Of a stretch of 6,340 bases of DNA, positions 1 to 5,106 are shown one piece after another. A model generated the notes under the pieces. It had not been told where the DNA came from, searched no databases, and saw only the letters and a list, made by a program, of their open reading frames with translations. The translations under genes and the position numbers were made by a program. Each line of letters opens with the position of its first letter. The first letter of the stretch is position 1. Source of the stretch: Acidimicrobiales bacterium (lineage in GTDB: Bacteria; Actinomycetota; Acidimicrobiia; Acidimicrobiales; Ilumatobacteraceae); contig JAURHL010000117.1 in assembly GCA_030833305.1 (NCBI GenBank), forward strand, positions 1-6,340. The letters are read 5' to 3'.

Positions 1-222
1 TAGCGAGAGGCGGTCGAGATTCGATCCGGTCATGGCCACGCAGATCACACCCGAGGTGTGCCGAATCATGAATCCGACGAGATCTGGCGTTGCCCGTTGA
101 GCGGCGAAGATCAGGTCGCCCTCGTTCTCGCGATCCTCGTCGTCGACCATCACCACCATTTCGCCGCGGCCGATGGCGGCCACCACGTCCTCGATCGGGG
201 CGAAGGAAAATTCGCTGCTCAT
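1..222 (-). CDS. ribB: 3,4-dihydroxy-2-butanone-4-phosphate synthase, N-terminal part (RibB, or RibB domain of RibBA); cut by window edge
   Basis: Only the first 74 residues are in the window. The family converts ribulose 5-phosphate to 3,4-dihydroxy-2-butanone 4-phosphate plus formate, supplying the four-carbon unit of riboflavin; it is cytoplasmic and Mg-dependent. The signature DDEDRENEGDL lies at residues 27-37 (acidic metal- and substrate-binding loop), and RHTSGVIC at about 54-61 matches the next conserved block. The ATG at 222 overlaps the ribD stop as ATGA and is preceded by AAGGAG (228-233) with a 5-nt spacer, so the start is well supported and translation is probably coupled to ribD. 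Whether a GTP cyclohydrolase II domain follows (RibBA, common in actinobacteria) cannot be seen. Expression should follow the FMN riboswitch upstream of ribD. Confidence 0.93.
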   Translation of the reverse strand, partial: MSSEFSFAPIEDVVAAIGRGEMVVMVDDEDRENEGDLIFAAQRATPDLVGFMIRHTSGVICVAMTGSNLDRLSL

Positions 223-1259
223 GTGTGCTCCTTGTTGGTGGGGCGGGGGTCGCCAAGGTGGAAAGTGTCGATGACGATTTCGATGTCGTCGCCGAGAACG
301 CGTGTGGACACCAGACGCCCGCGACGTATGTCGTCCATGGTCGAGGCCGACGATCCGGTGAACATGGGTCGTCCGCGATCGCCGAGGAACGCCGGTGCCA
401 CATGAAGCACGTAACGATTCACGAGGCCGGCTTCGTGGAACGACGACGCCACGGTGGCACCGCCTTCGACCATCAACTGCAACACGCCGTCGGTGCCGAG
501 TCGATCGAGGAGAGCATCCAACGAATCGGTCCATTCCGTGCACGGGTGAACGTGGGCGTTCGCGGGAGCCCGGCCCAACACGATGCGACGCGGAGATGGA
601 CCGTCGACCAAGCGCGTGGTCAACTCGGGATCGTCGGCGCGCACGGTGCCGGCGCCCACCACGATGGCGTCACTGTCGGCGCGCAACGCATGCACGGCGG
701 CGCGGGCCGTGTCACCGGTGATCCAGCGACTGGTGCCGTCGGCCGCGGCGGTGCGACCGTCGATGGTGGTGGCCATCTTCAGAACCACGAACGGTCGGCC
801 GGTGCGTCGATGATGCAAATAGGGGAGGAGCTGTTCGCCGACCTCGTGGGCCAGGCACCCGACGTCCACCACCACACCGGCATCGCGCAACATGGCGTGG
901 CCGCGACCGGCGACGTTGGTGTCGGGATCTTCGATGGCGGTCACCACTCGAGCCACGCCGGCCTCGATCAACGCGTTGGCGCACGGTCCGGTGCGACCGT
1001 GATGACTGCACGGCTCGAGCGTGGTGAACACGGTTGCTCCGCGCACGTCGGCACCGGCGGCTCGGGCCGCGTCGAGGGCCACGATCTCGGCGTGTCGACC
1101 GCCGGGCGGTTCGGTGGCGCCGACGAAGGTGCGTCCGTCGACGCAACGCACCACGCAGCCCACCCACGGGTTCGGAGACGTGCGACGACGAACGTCGGAC
1201 GCGGCATTGATTGCCATCTTCATGCTCCGCTCGTCGTTGTTCATCTCGTCGTTGGCCAT
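219..1259 (-). CDS. ribD: Bifunctional riboflavin biosynthesis deaminase/reductase RibD
   Basis: This 346-residue protein has the usual length of bifunctional RibD, which deaminates the pyrimidine product of GTP cyclohydrolase II and then reduces its ribosyl chain with NADPH. The N-terminal deaminase domain (about 8-150) shows TSPNPWVGCVV (27-37), the zinc ligands and catalytic Glu in HAE (56-58), and EPCSHHGRTGPC (82-93) with the two zinc cysteines. The C-terminal reductase domain (about 155-335) shows RPFVVLKMATTIDGRTA (155-171), VGAGTVRADDPELT (201-214) and MVEGGATV (263-270). The ATG at 1259 has AGGA (1269-1272) 9 nt upstream; in-frame ATGs at codons 6, 13 and 15 are alternatives, but DERSMKMAI at 9-17 resembles the conserved N-terminal helix and favours an early start. 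It is the first gene after the FMN riboswitch and is joined to ribB by a 4-base overlap. No riboflavin synthase gene (ribE) lies between ribD and ribB. Confidence 0.97.
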   Translation of the reverse strand: MANDEMNNDERSMKMAINAASDVRRRTSPNPWVGCVVRCVDGRTFVGATEPPGGRHAEIVALDAARAAGADVRGATVFTTLEPCSHHGRTGPCANALIEAGVARVVTAIEDPDTNVAGRGHAMLRDAGVVVDVGCLAHEVGEQLLPYLHHRRTGRPFVVLKMATTIDGRTAAADGTSRWITGDTARAAVHALRADSDAIVVGAGTVRADDPELTTRLVDGPSPRRIVLGRAPANAHVHPCTEWTDSLDALLDRLGTDGVLQLMVEGGATVASSFHEAGLVNRYVLHVAPAFLGDRGRPMFTGSSASTMDDIRRGRLVSTRVLGDDIEIVIDTFHLGDPRPTNKEHT

Positions 1260-1327
1260 CGTGGTGTTTCCTGCTCTCGACCCGAGCGGGGAGATGACAA
1301 CGCAGGCACGACGACGGACGAACCACT

Positions 1328-1343
1328 CCCGTCGACGGACGGG
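1328..1343 (-). promoter_or_regulatory. Hairpin in the riboswitch-ribD leader (possible expression platform)
   Basis: A perfect 6-bp stem CCCGTC/GACGGG with a 4-nt loop lies 26 nt after the riboswitch P1 helix. No U-rich run follows it, so it does not look like an intrinsic terminator. A second CGTCCGTCG copy just downstream (about 1311-1319) could compete for the same GACGG strand. Closer to ribD, minus-strand CCTGC (1306-1302) could pair with GCAGG (1274-1270), which overlaps the ribD Shine-Dalgarno. The leader therefore fits control of translation initiation better than termination. This is read by eye, without folding. Confidence 0.35.
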
Positions 1344-1369
1344 TCATGGCGCGGCCAAGCCGATTCGTA

Positions 1370-1495
1370 CCCGTGCTCCCATCCGGACTGTGACCGTCGG
1401 CCTTGGAATTTCACCAAGTCGGCTCCGGGGGATTGCTCCTCCGGAGTTCGCGGGCTGTACCGCCGGTTTGGACTTTCACCAATACCCCGCACGGG
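1370..1495 (-). ncRNA. FMN riboswitch (RFN element) upstream of ribD
   Basis: On the minus strand the conserved RFN boxes appear in order: GGTGAAAGTCC (1480-1470), CCGGCGGTA, AGCCCGCGA, a variable stem CTCCGG/CCGGAG (1446-1441 with 1428-1423), TTGGTGAAATTCCAA (1417-1403), CCGACGGT, and AGTCCGGATGGGAG (1389-1376). The closing P1 helix is a 7-bp pairing of CCCGTGC (1495-1489) with GCACGGG (1376-1370). This class binds FMN and lowers expression of riboflavin synthesis or transport genes. It sits 110 nt upstream of the ribD start on the same strand, so it should control ribD and the coupled ribB. Confidence 0.97.
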
Positions 1496-1516
1496 GTGTG
1501 TTCGATTGTGAACGCG

Positions 1517-1522
1517 AGTCTA
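1517..1522 (-). promoter_or_regulatory. Possible -10 box for the riboswitch-ribD-ribB transcript
   Basis: Minus-strand TAGACT matches TANNNT and begins with the TAG stop codon of the menD-like gene. A start about 6 nt downstream would lie near 1510, some 15 nt before the riboswitch P1 helix. The same TAGNNT form occurs before other starts in the window. No convincing -35 box is visible. Confidence 0.35.
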
Positions 1523-2635
1523 CGCCCGGTCCCGCAACAAACCCCAAGCCGACTCCACGTGTTCCCACGTGGTGGTGCGACTGCCGATGCTGAAACGCAG
1601 CACGCTGCGTCCGTCCAGCACCGTGCGGGTGAACATCACCCGGCGCGTGGCGTTCACCGACTCGATGAGGGCGTCGGCATCGCAATGCACGAACCGGGCC
1701 ACGCGGTGATCCGGGTCGTACGGTCTACCGACGCTCGACACGTGCCACTGTTCGGCTCCGGACTCCAGCAAAAAGCGGCCGAGTACCTTCGACGAGGGCG
1801 CCTCACCGATCCGCACCACCACCTCGGGATTCAACGACGGGTCGGCCCCACGCACGATCGAGTCGTAGTGCAGGATCGAACGAGCCTGAGCGCCCGAACG
1901 AGGCTCGGCCAACAAGGGCCATTCCAATGCGTCCGCGAGACGACGCAACGCGTCGGGCGACGCCCCACCTCGTCCGGCCACCAACACACCGCGACGACCG
2001 GACCAACGTTCGACGACGTCGCCGACGAGTGACTCGTCCGGCACGAGACGACCATGAAGGGCGCGGCGATCCACATCATCGTGTTCGACGGTGGCGACTC
2101 CCAACAACGGCTCACGGAACGAGAGATTGAGATGCACCGGTCCGGGCCATGGCCCGACACTGAGAGCCAGCGAACGCGCGGCCAAGGATCGCCACGACAG
2201 ACTCGCGGCCTCGTCGGCCACGCCCGGTTCGTGGAACCAGCGAACCTTCGCCCCGAAAAGGTTCGTCTGATTGATCGTCTGGGCGGCACCGACGTCGCGC
2301 AATTCGGGCGGTCGATCGGTGGTGACGATCAGCAACGGCACCGATGACAAATCGGCCTCGGCCACCGCGGCATGGAAGTGCGTGGCCGCCGTCCCCGACG
2401 TGCACAACGCCAACGCCGGCTCACCCGTCGACATCCCCCAACCGAGCGCCGAAAACGCCGCCGAGCGCTCGTCGAGGAACACCGACACCGACACCGCCGG
2501 GTTCGCCGTCAAAGCCACGGCCATCGGGGTCGAGCGCGAACCGGGTGCGATCATGGCCGCGCGAAGCCCGCTGCGGACCCACTCGTCCACGAGCGTGGCG
2601 CAGAACGACGCCTGGACGTCCTCGGGCTTTCTCAC
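1520..2635 (-). CDS. menD: MenD-like protein (SEPHCHC synthase) lacking its C-terminal ThDP-binding domain; C-terminus resembles a PLP-dependent decarboxylase
   Basis: Full-length MenD (about 550-580 residues) joins isochorismate and 2-oxoglutarate using thiamine diphosphate (ThDP); this one has 371. Numbered from GTG 2635, the PYR domain is clear: PGSRSTP (31-37), LDERSAAF with the ThDP-activating Glu at 56, CTSGTA (78-83), TDRPPELR (106-113) and QTINQTNLFGA (119-129). A central TH3-like domain follows, with VVRIGEAPSSKVL (273-285). The whole PP domain, which binds the ThDP diphosphate and Mg, is absent. From about residue 320 the protein reads VNATRRVMFTRTVLDGR, then VLRFSIGSRTTTWEHV and ESAWGLLRDRA, which resembles the C-terminus of group II PLP-dependent amino acid decarboxylases. 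No PP domain is encoded between the stop and ribD. It looks like an in-frame fusion or misassembly and is probably inactive as MenD. GTG 2635 follows TAGCGT by 7 nt; in-frame ATG 2668 would add 11 atypical residues. Confidence 0.8.
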   Translation of the reverse strand: MRKPEDVQASFCATLVDEWVRSGLRAAMIAPGSRSTPMAVALTANPAVSVSVFLDERSAAFSALGWGMSTGEPALALCTSGTAATHFHAAVAEADLSSVPLLIVTTDRPPELRDVGAAQTINQTNLFGAKVRWFHEPGVADEAASLSWRSLAARSLALSVGPWPGPVHLNLSFREPLLGVATVEHDDVDRRALHGRLVPDESLVGDVVERWSGRRGVLVAGRGGASPDALRRLADALEWPLLAEPRSGAQARSILHYDSIVRGADPSLNPEVVVRIGEAPSSKVLGRFLLESGAEQWHVSSVGRPYDPDHRVARFVHCDADALIESVNATRRVMFTRTVLDGRSVLRFSIGSRTTTWEHVESAWGLLRDRA

Positions 2636-2642
2636 GAACGAG

Positions 2643-2648
2643 ACGCTA
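2643..2648 (-). promoter_or_regulatory. Putative -10 box for a leaderless menD-like transcript
   Basis: Minus-strand TAGCGT lies 7 nt before GTG 2635, with no Shine-Dalgarno between them. The hexamer is identical to those before menA and the SDR gene. It falls inside the reading frame if ATG 2668 were used, which favours the GTG start. The 31 bp between this box and the divergent TAGGTT box (2680-2685) mean that the two promoters would have overlapping -35 regions. Confidence 0.45.
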
Positions 2649-2679
2649 CCCGCGTCCCCGCACCCCATGACCCGCTGGG

Positions 2680-2685
2680 TAGGTT
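2680..2685 (+). promoter_or_regulatory. Putative -10 box for a leaderless FrnE-like/menH transcript
   Basis: TAGGTT lies exactly 6 nt before GTG 2692. The AGG inside it (2681-2683) could alternatively act as a weak Shine-Dalgarno with an 8-nt spacer. Both readings favour GTG 2692 over GTG 2686. Confidence 0.45.
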
Positions 2686-2691
2686 GTGTTC

Positions 2692-3366
2692 GTGGTCATA
2701 GAGATCTGGTCGGACGTGGTGTGCCCGTGGTGTTACATCGGGAAGGTGCGTTTCGATCGCGCCATCGAGGCCCTGACCAACGGACCCGATGCCGTGTCCG
2801 AACCCATCGAGGTGGTGTACCGCGCGTACCAACTGGACCCCACCGCTCCCGTGGGTACGTCGAACCCGGTTCGCGACACCTACGCCAAGAAATTCGGTGG
2901 TTACGACCGGGCTGATCGCATCATCGAGAACCTCACGGCCACCGCCAGTGAGGACGGCCTCGACTTTCGCATGGACATCGCCAAACGAGCCAACACGATG
3001 CTCGCGCATCGAATCTTGTGGTGGACCGCTGCCACCCACGGAACCGCGGCGCAGTCCCGGGTGAAGTCGGCTTTTCTCGACGCGTACTTCACCCGCGGCC
3101 GCGACGTATCCGATGCCACGGTTCTCACCGAACTCGCCGCCTCCGCCATCGGTTGCCCCACCGACGACGTCGCCACGATGTTGGCCGGCGACACCGGCCG
3201 CGGAGAAGTGAGCGAGGAGTTGGCTCAGGCCATCGGCCATGGCATCACCGGAGTCCCCACGTACGTGATCGACGGAGCGTGGGCGATTCCCGGTGCGCAG
3301 GACAGCGACACCTTCGAGCGCGTCATCCGGCGCGCCATCGAACGTCGTGCGTCCCCCTCGGAGTGA
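2692..3366 (+). CDS. DsbA-family thiol oxidoreductase, FrnE-like
   Basis: This 224-residue protein belongs to the FrnE branch of the DsbA/thioredoxin-fold family. It opens with IEIWSDVVCPWCYIGK, placing the CPWC redox motif at residues 11-14 right after the first beta strand, without a signal peptide, so it should be cytoplasmic. A helical insertion fills about 60-180, and the C-terminal thioredoxin half carries the cis-Pro loop GVPT (187-190) and AIPGAQDSDTF (198-208), as usual for FrnE. The family acts as disulfide oxidoreductase or isomerase; the substrate here is unknown. GTG 2692 is preferred to GTG 2686 because the -10-like TAGGTT sits 6 nt upstream and the N-terminus then matches the family. 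It is followed 5 nt later by menH, so the two are probably co-transcribed. A direct role in menaquinone synthesis is not known. Confidence 0.9.
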   Translation: MVIEIWSDVVCPWCYIGKVRFDRAIEALTNGPDAVSEPIEVVYRAYQLDPTAPVGTSNPVRDTYAKKFGGYDRADRIIENLTATASEDGLDFRMDIAKRANTMLAHRILWWTAATHGTAAQSRVKSAFLDAYFTRGRDVSDATVLTELAASAIGCPTDDVATMLAGDTGRGEVSEELAQAIGHGITGVPTYVIDGAWAIPGAQDSDTFERVIRRAIERRASPSE

Positions 3367-3371
3367 CCGAC

Positions 3372-4148
3372 GTGACGCGCACGTGGACGCCGCGCCGCGC
3401 GATCCTCCACGCCGAGGAATCGGTCGGCACGAGCGGACTTTCTCGGCTCGTTCTGCTGCACGGATTCACGCAGACCTGTCGGTCGTGGGACGGACTCATC
3501 CGAGCTCTCGGCGACGAACCCTCCATCTGCCGAGTCGATGCTCCGGGGCATGGTCGGTCACCGTTGCTCGACGATGACTTGTCCGGCGTCGCGCATGCGG
3601 TGGTCGAATCGGCCGGTGAGGGCGTCTACGTCGGCTATTCCATGGGAGCCCGGATTCTGCTTCACGCCGCTCTCGGATCGACCCCGATGCACGGATTGGT
3701 TCTCATCGGCGGGACACCCGGCATCGAGGACGAGCGCGAACGAGCGGATCGTCGCGAATCGGATCGACTCCTCGCCGAGCGCATCGTCGAATCGGGAGTC
3801 GAGGTCTTCCTCGAGTGGTGGCTGCGACAACCGCTCTTCGCCGGACTGACTCCGACCGTCGACGATCTCGCCGAACGTCGCCTCAACACCGTCGAGGGTT
3901 TGACCTCCAGCCTGCGCCGTTGCGGCGTCGGAGAGCAGACGCCCCTGTGGGATCGTCTGTCGGACATCGACGTCCCCGTGTTGGTGATGGCCGGTTCGCG
4001 CGACACGAAGTTCGATGCCATCGGGCGGCGCATGGCGGAAGCGATCGGAACCAACGCCCGATTCGAGTCGGTTCCCGATGCCGGTCACGCCGCTCACCTC
4101 GAGCGACCCGACGCGGTCGCGAGCATCCTGCGCGAGTGGCTGGACTGA
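3372..4148 (+). CDS. menH: MenH-like alpha/beta hydrolase (SHCHC synthase)
   Basis: MenH removes pyruvate from SEPHCHC, the MenD product, to give SHCHC in the menaquinone pathway. The 258-residue length fits (E. coli 252). Visible features are LLHGFTQTCRSWD (28-40, oxyanion region), DAPGHGRS (56-63), the nucleophile elbow GYSMGAR with Ser90, the MenH-typical stretch GGTPGIEDERERADRRESD (113-131), FLEWWLRQPLF (146-156), Asp211 in GSRD and His239 in DAGHAAHLERP. These give a complete Ser-Asp-His triad. GTG 3372 is chosen because GGAG (3360-3363) lies 8 nt upstream; GTG 3363, overlapping the preceding stop as GTGA, is an in-frame alternative adding three residues. It is downstream of the FrnE-like gene in an apparent operon and convergent with menA. 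A related C-C hydrolase cannot be excluded, but the motifs and neighbours favour MenH. Confidence 0.9.
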   Translation: MTRTWTPRRAILHAEESVGTSGLSRLVLLHGFTQTCRSWDGLIRALGDEPSICRVDAPGHGRSPLLDDDLSGVAHAVVESAGEGVYVGYSMGARILLHAALGSTPMHGLVLIGGTPGIEDERERADRRESDRLLAERIVESGVEVFLEWWLRQPLFAGLTPTVDDLAERRLNTVEGLTSSLRRCGVGEQTPLWDRLSDIDVPVLVMAGSRDTKFDAIGRRMAEAIGTNARFESVPDAGHAAHLERPDAVASILREWLD

Positions 4149-4166
4149 ACGACCGAGACCGAACGC

Positions 4167-4182
4167 GGGCGCTCAGGCGCCC
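4167..4182. terminator. Possible bidirectional hairpin between convergent menH and menA
   Basis: GGGCGC/GCGCCC forms a perfect 6-bp stem with a TCAG loop, starting 18 nt after the menH stop. The menA stop codon (4173-4175) is inside the loop. No T-run follows on either strand, so intrinsic termination is uncertain. The position in a 24-nt convergent gap is the main argument. Confidence 0.25.
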
Positions 4183-5036
4183 AGAGCGAGCGACGCCGTG
4201 GCCACCACGCCGAAGGCCAACTGCACTCTCGCGGTACCGCCCAACACGGCGATCAGGTCCCGACCCACGGCACCGCCACGCACGCGTCGCACCGGGCCCA
4301 CGGCGACGACCAACACCCCGAGGATGACGGCCGCCAGCGGACGTTCCCATACAGCCGCCGCTCCGACGAACACACCCCCGACCACCAACACCACGAACAA
4401 CGTTCGGGTGCGAGAATCACCGAGACGCACCGCCAACGTTTTCTTGCCGACCTCGCGATCGGTGGGAATGTCGCGCAGGTTGTTGGTCACCAGCAACGCG
4501 CACGCCAAGGCTCCCACGGCCACTCCCATCTGCCACGCCAGCGCGGTGATTCGTTCGGCGAGCACGTACGTGGTTCCGACCGTGGCCACCAAACCGAAGA
4601 ACACGAACACGAACACTTCGCCGAAACCGAGATATCCGTAGGGGTGCTTGCCTCCGGTGTAGAACCAACCGGCCAGGATCGACGCCGCACCCACCGCGAG
4701 GAGCCACGGGCTGGTGACGATCGTCAACACCAAACCGACCACGGCCGCCACGAGGAACGACGACAACGCGGCGATCTTCACCGAACGTGCCGAGGCCAAT
4801 CCCCCGCCCACCAGACGCGCCGGACCGACGCGGACGTCGTCGGTGCCGCGCACACCGTCGCTGTAGTCGTTGGCGTAGTTGACGCCCACTTGCAACATCA
4901 CGCTGACGATCCCGGCCAGGACGACCCGCCACCAGCGAACGTCCGGTTCGCCCACCGCGACGGCCGCACCGACGGCCACCGGGACCACCGCCGCGGGAAG
5001 GGTTCGCACGCGAGCACCGACGATCCATTTGTTCAC
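4173..5036 (-). CDS. menA: 1,4-dihydroxy-2-naphthoate polyprenyltransferase MenA
   Basis: MenA transfers a polyprenyl chain to DHNA, giving demethylmenaquinone in the cytoplasmic membrane. The 287-residue protein is a hydrophobic UbiA-superfamily enzyme with about 8-9 membrane segments by eye. The first Asp-rich prenyl-diphosphate motif is NDYSD (56-60) within NYANDYSDGVRGTD (53-66), and the second is DIPTD within NNLRDIPTDREVGKKTLA (185-202), both typical of MenA rather than UbiA. The start is GTG 5036: an in-frame TAG lies four codons upstream, so no longer form is possible. There is no Shine-Dalgarno; TAGCGT lies 6 nt upstream, suggesting a leaderless mRNA. It is divergent from menE (70-bp gap) and convergent with menH (24-bp gap), inside a menaquinone gene group, so DHNA as substrate is well supported. 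Confidence 0.96.
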   Translation of the reverse strand: MNKWIVGARVRTLPAAVVPVAVGAAVAVGEPDVRWWRVVLAGIVSVMLQVGVNYANDYSDGVRGTDDVRVGPARLVGGGLASARSVKIAALSSFLVAAVVGLVLTIVTSPWLLAVGAASILAGWFYTGGKHPYGYLGFGEVFVFVFFGLVATVGTTYVLAERITALAWQMGVAVGALACALLVTNNLRDIPTDREVGKKTLAVRLGDSRTRTLFVVLVVGGVFVGAAAVWERPLAAVILGVLVVAVGPVRRVRGGAVGRDLIAVLGGTARVQLAFGVVATASLALGA

Positions 5037-5042
5037 GCCGAC

Positions 5043-5048
5043 ACGCTA
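5043..5048 (-). promoter_or_regulatory. Putative -10 box for leaderless menA
   Basis: Minus-strand TAGCGT is followed by a 6-nt spacer (GTCGGC) and GTG 5036. No Shine-Dalgarno lies between. Because the TAG is also an in-frame stop, the GTG start is fixed. A -35 would fall near 5066-5071, next to that of divergent menE. Confidence 0.5.
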
Positions 5049-5054
5049 AATCAC

Positions 5055-5068
5055 GACACCGGACACCG
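5055..5068. repeat. Tandem 7-bp repeat GACACCG x2 in the menA-menE intergenic region
   Basis: Two perfect adjacent copies of GACACCG lie between the divergent menA and menE boxes and run into a CCGGT segment. This is where a shared regulator could bind, but two short copies in GC-rich DNA may be chance. Confidence 0.3.
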
Positions 5069-5094
5069 GTCGGATGATGCGGACGAATTCTGCC

Positions 5095-5100
5095 TAGAGT
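5095..5100 (+). promoter_or_regulatory. Putative -10 box for leaderless menE
   Basis: TAGAGT is followed by CTCCTC (6 nt) and GTG 5107. The spacer is the opposite of a Shine-Dalgarno sequence, so a leaderless transcript starting at the GTG is the simplest reading. The region about 17 nt upstream (5072-5077) holds no good -35 match. Confidence 0.5.
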
Positions 5101-5106
5101 CTCCTC

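Noticed and set aside
712..1347. 211-codon open frame on the minus strand overlapping ribD
   Set aside because: It is an alternative frame of ribD, very rich in Arg, and has no recognisable domain; ribD has full family motifs.
90..1511. 473-codon open frame on the plus strand across ribD and the riboswitch
   Set aside because: It is antisense to ribD, shows no family motif, and has the His/Arg/Gly-rich composition of a shadow frame in GC-rich DNA.
1501..1700. A simple frameshift hiding the MenD PP domain downstream
   Set aside because: The space between the stop and ribD is filled by the riboswitch and leader, too short for a domain of about 180-200 residues, and no frame there shows PP-domain motifs such as GDLS.
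2636..2668. Longer menD-like start at ATG 2668
   Set aside because: There is no Shine-Dalgarno before it, the extra 11 residues are atypical for MenD, and TAGCGT 7 nt before GTG 2635 gives a better start. It is not excluded.
2271..2915. 214-codon plus-strand frame across the menD/FrnE-like divergent starts
   Set aside because: It overlaps two well-supported genes in other frames and has no motif.
3018..3371. Upstream extension of the menH frame to 3018
   Set aside because: The extension overlaps the FrnE-like gene and is Arg-rich without homology; GTG 3372 has GGAG 8 nt upstream.
4015..4641. 208-codon Thr/Pro/Asn-rich plus-strand frame opposite menA
   Set aside because: The composition is the antisense image of the hydrophobic MenA coding sequence; no independent start signal is seen.
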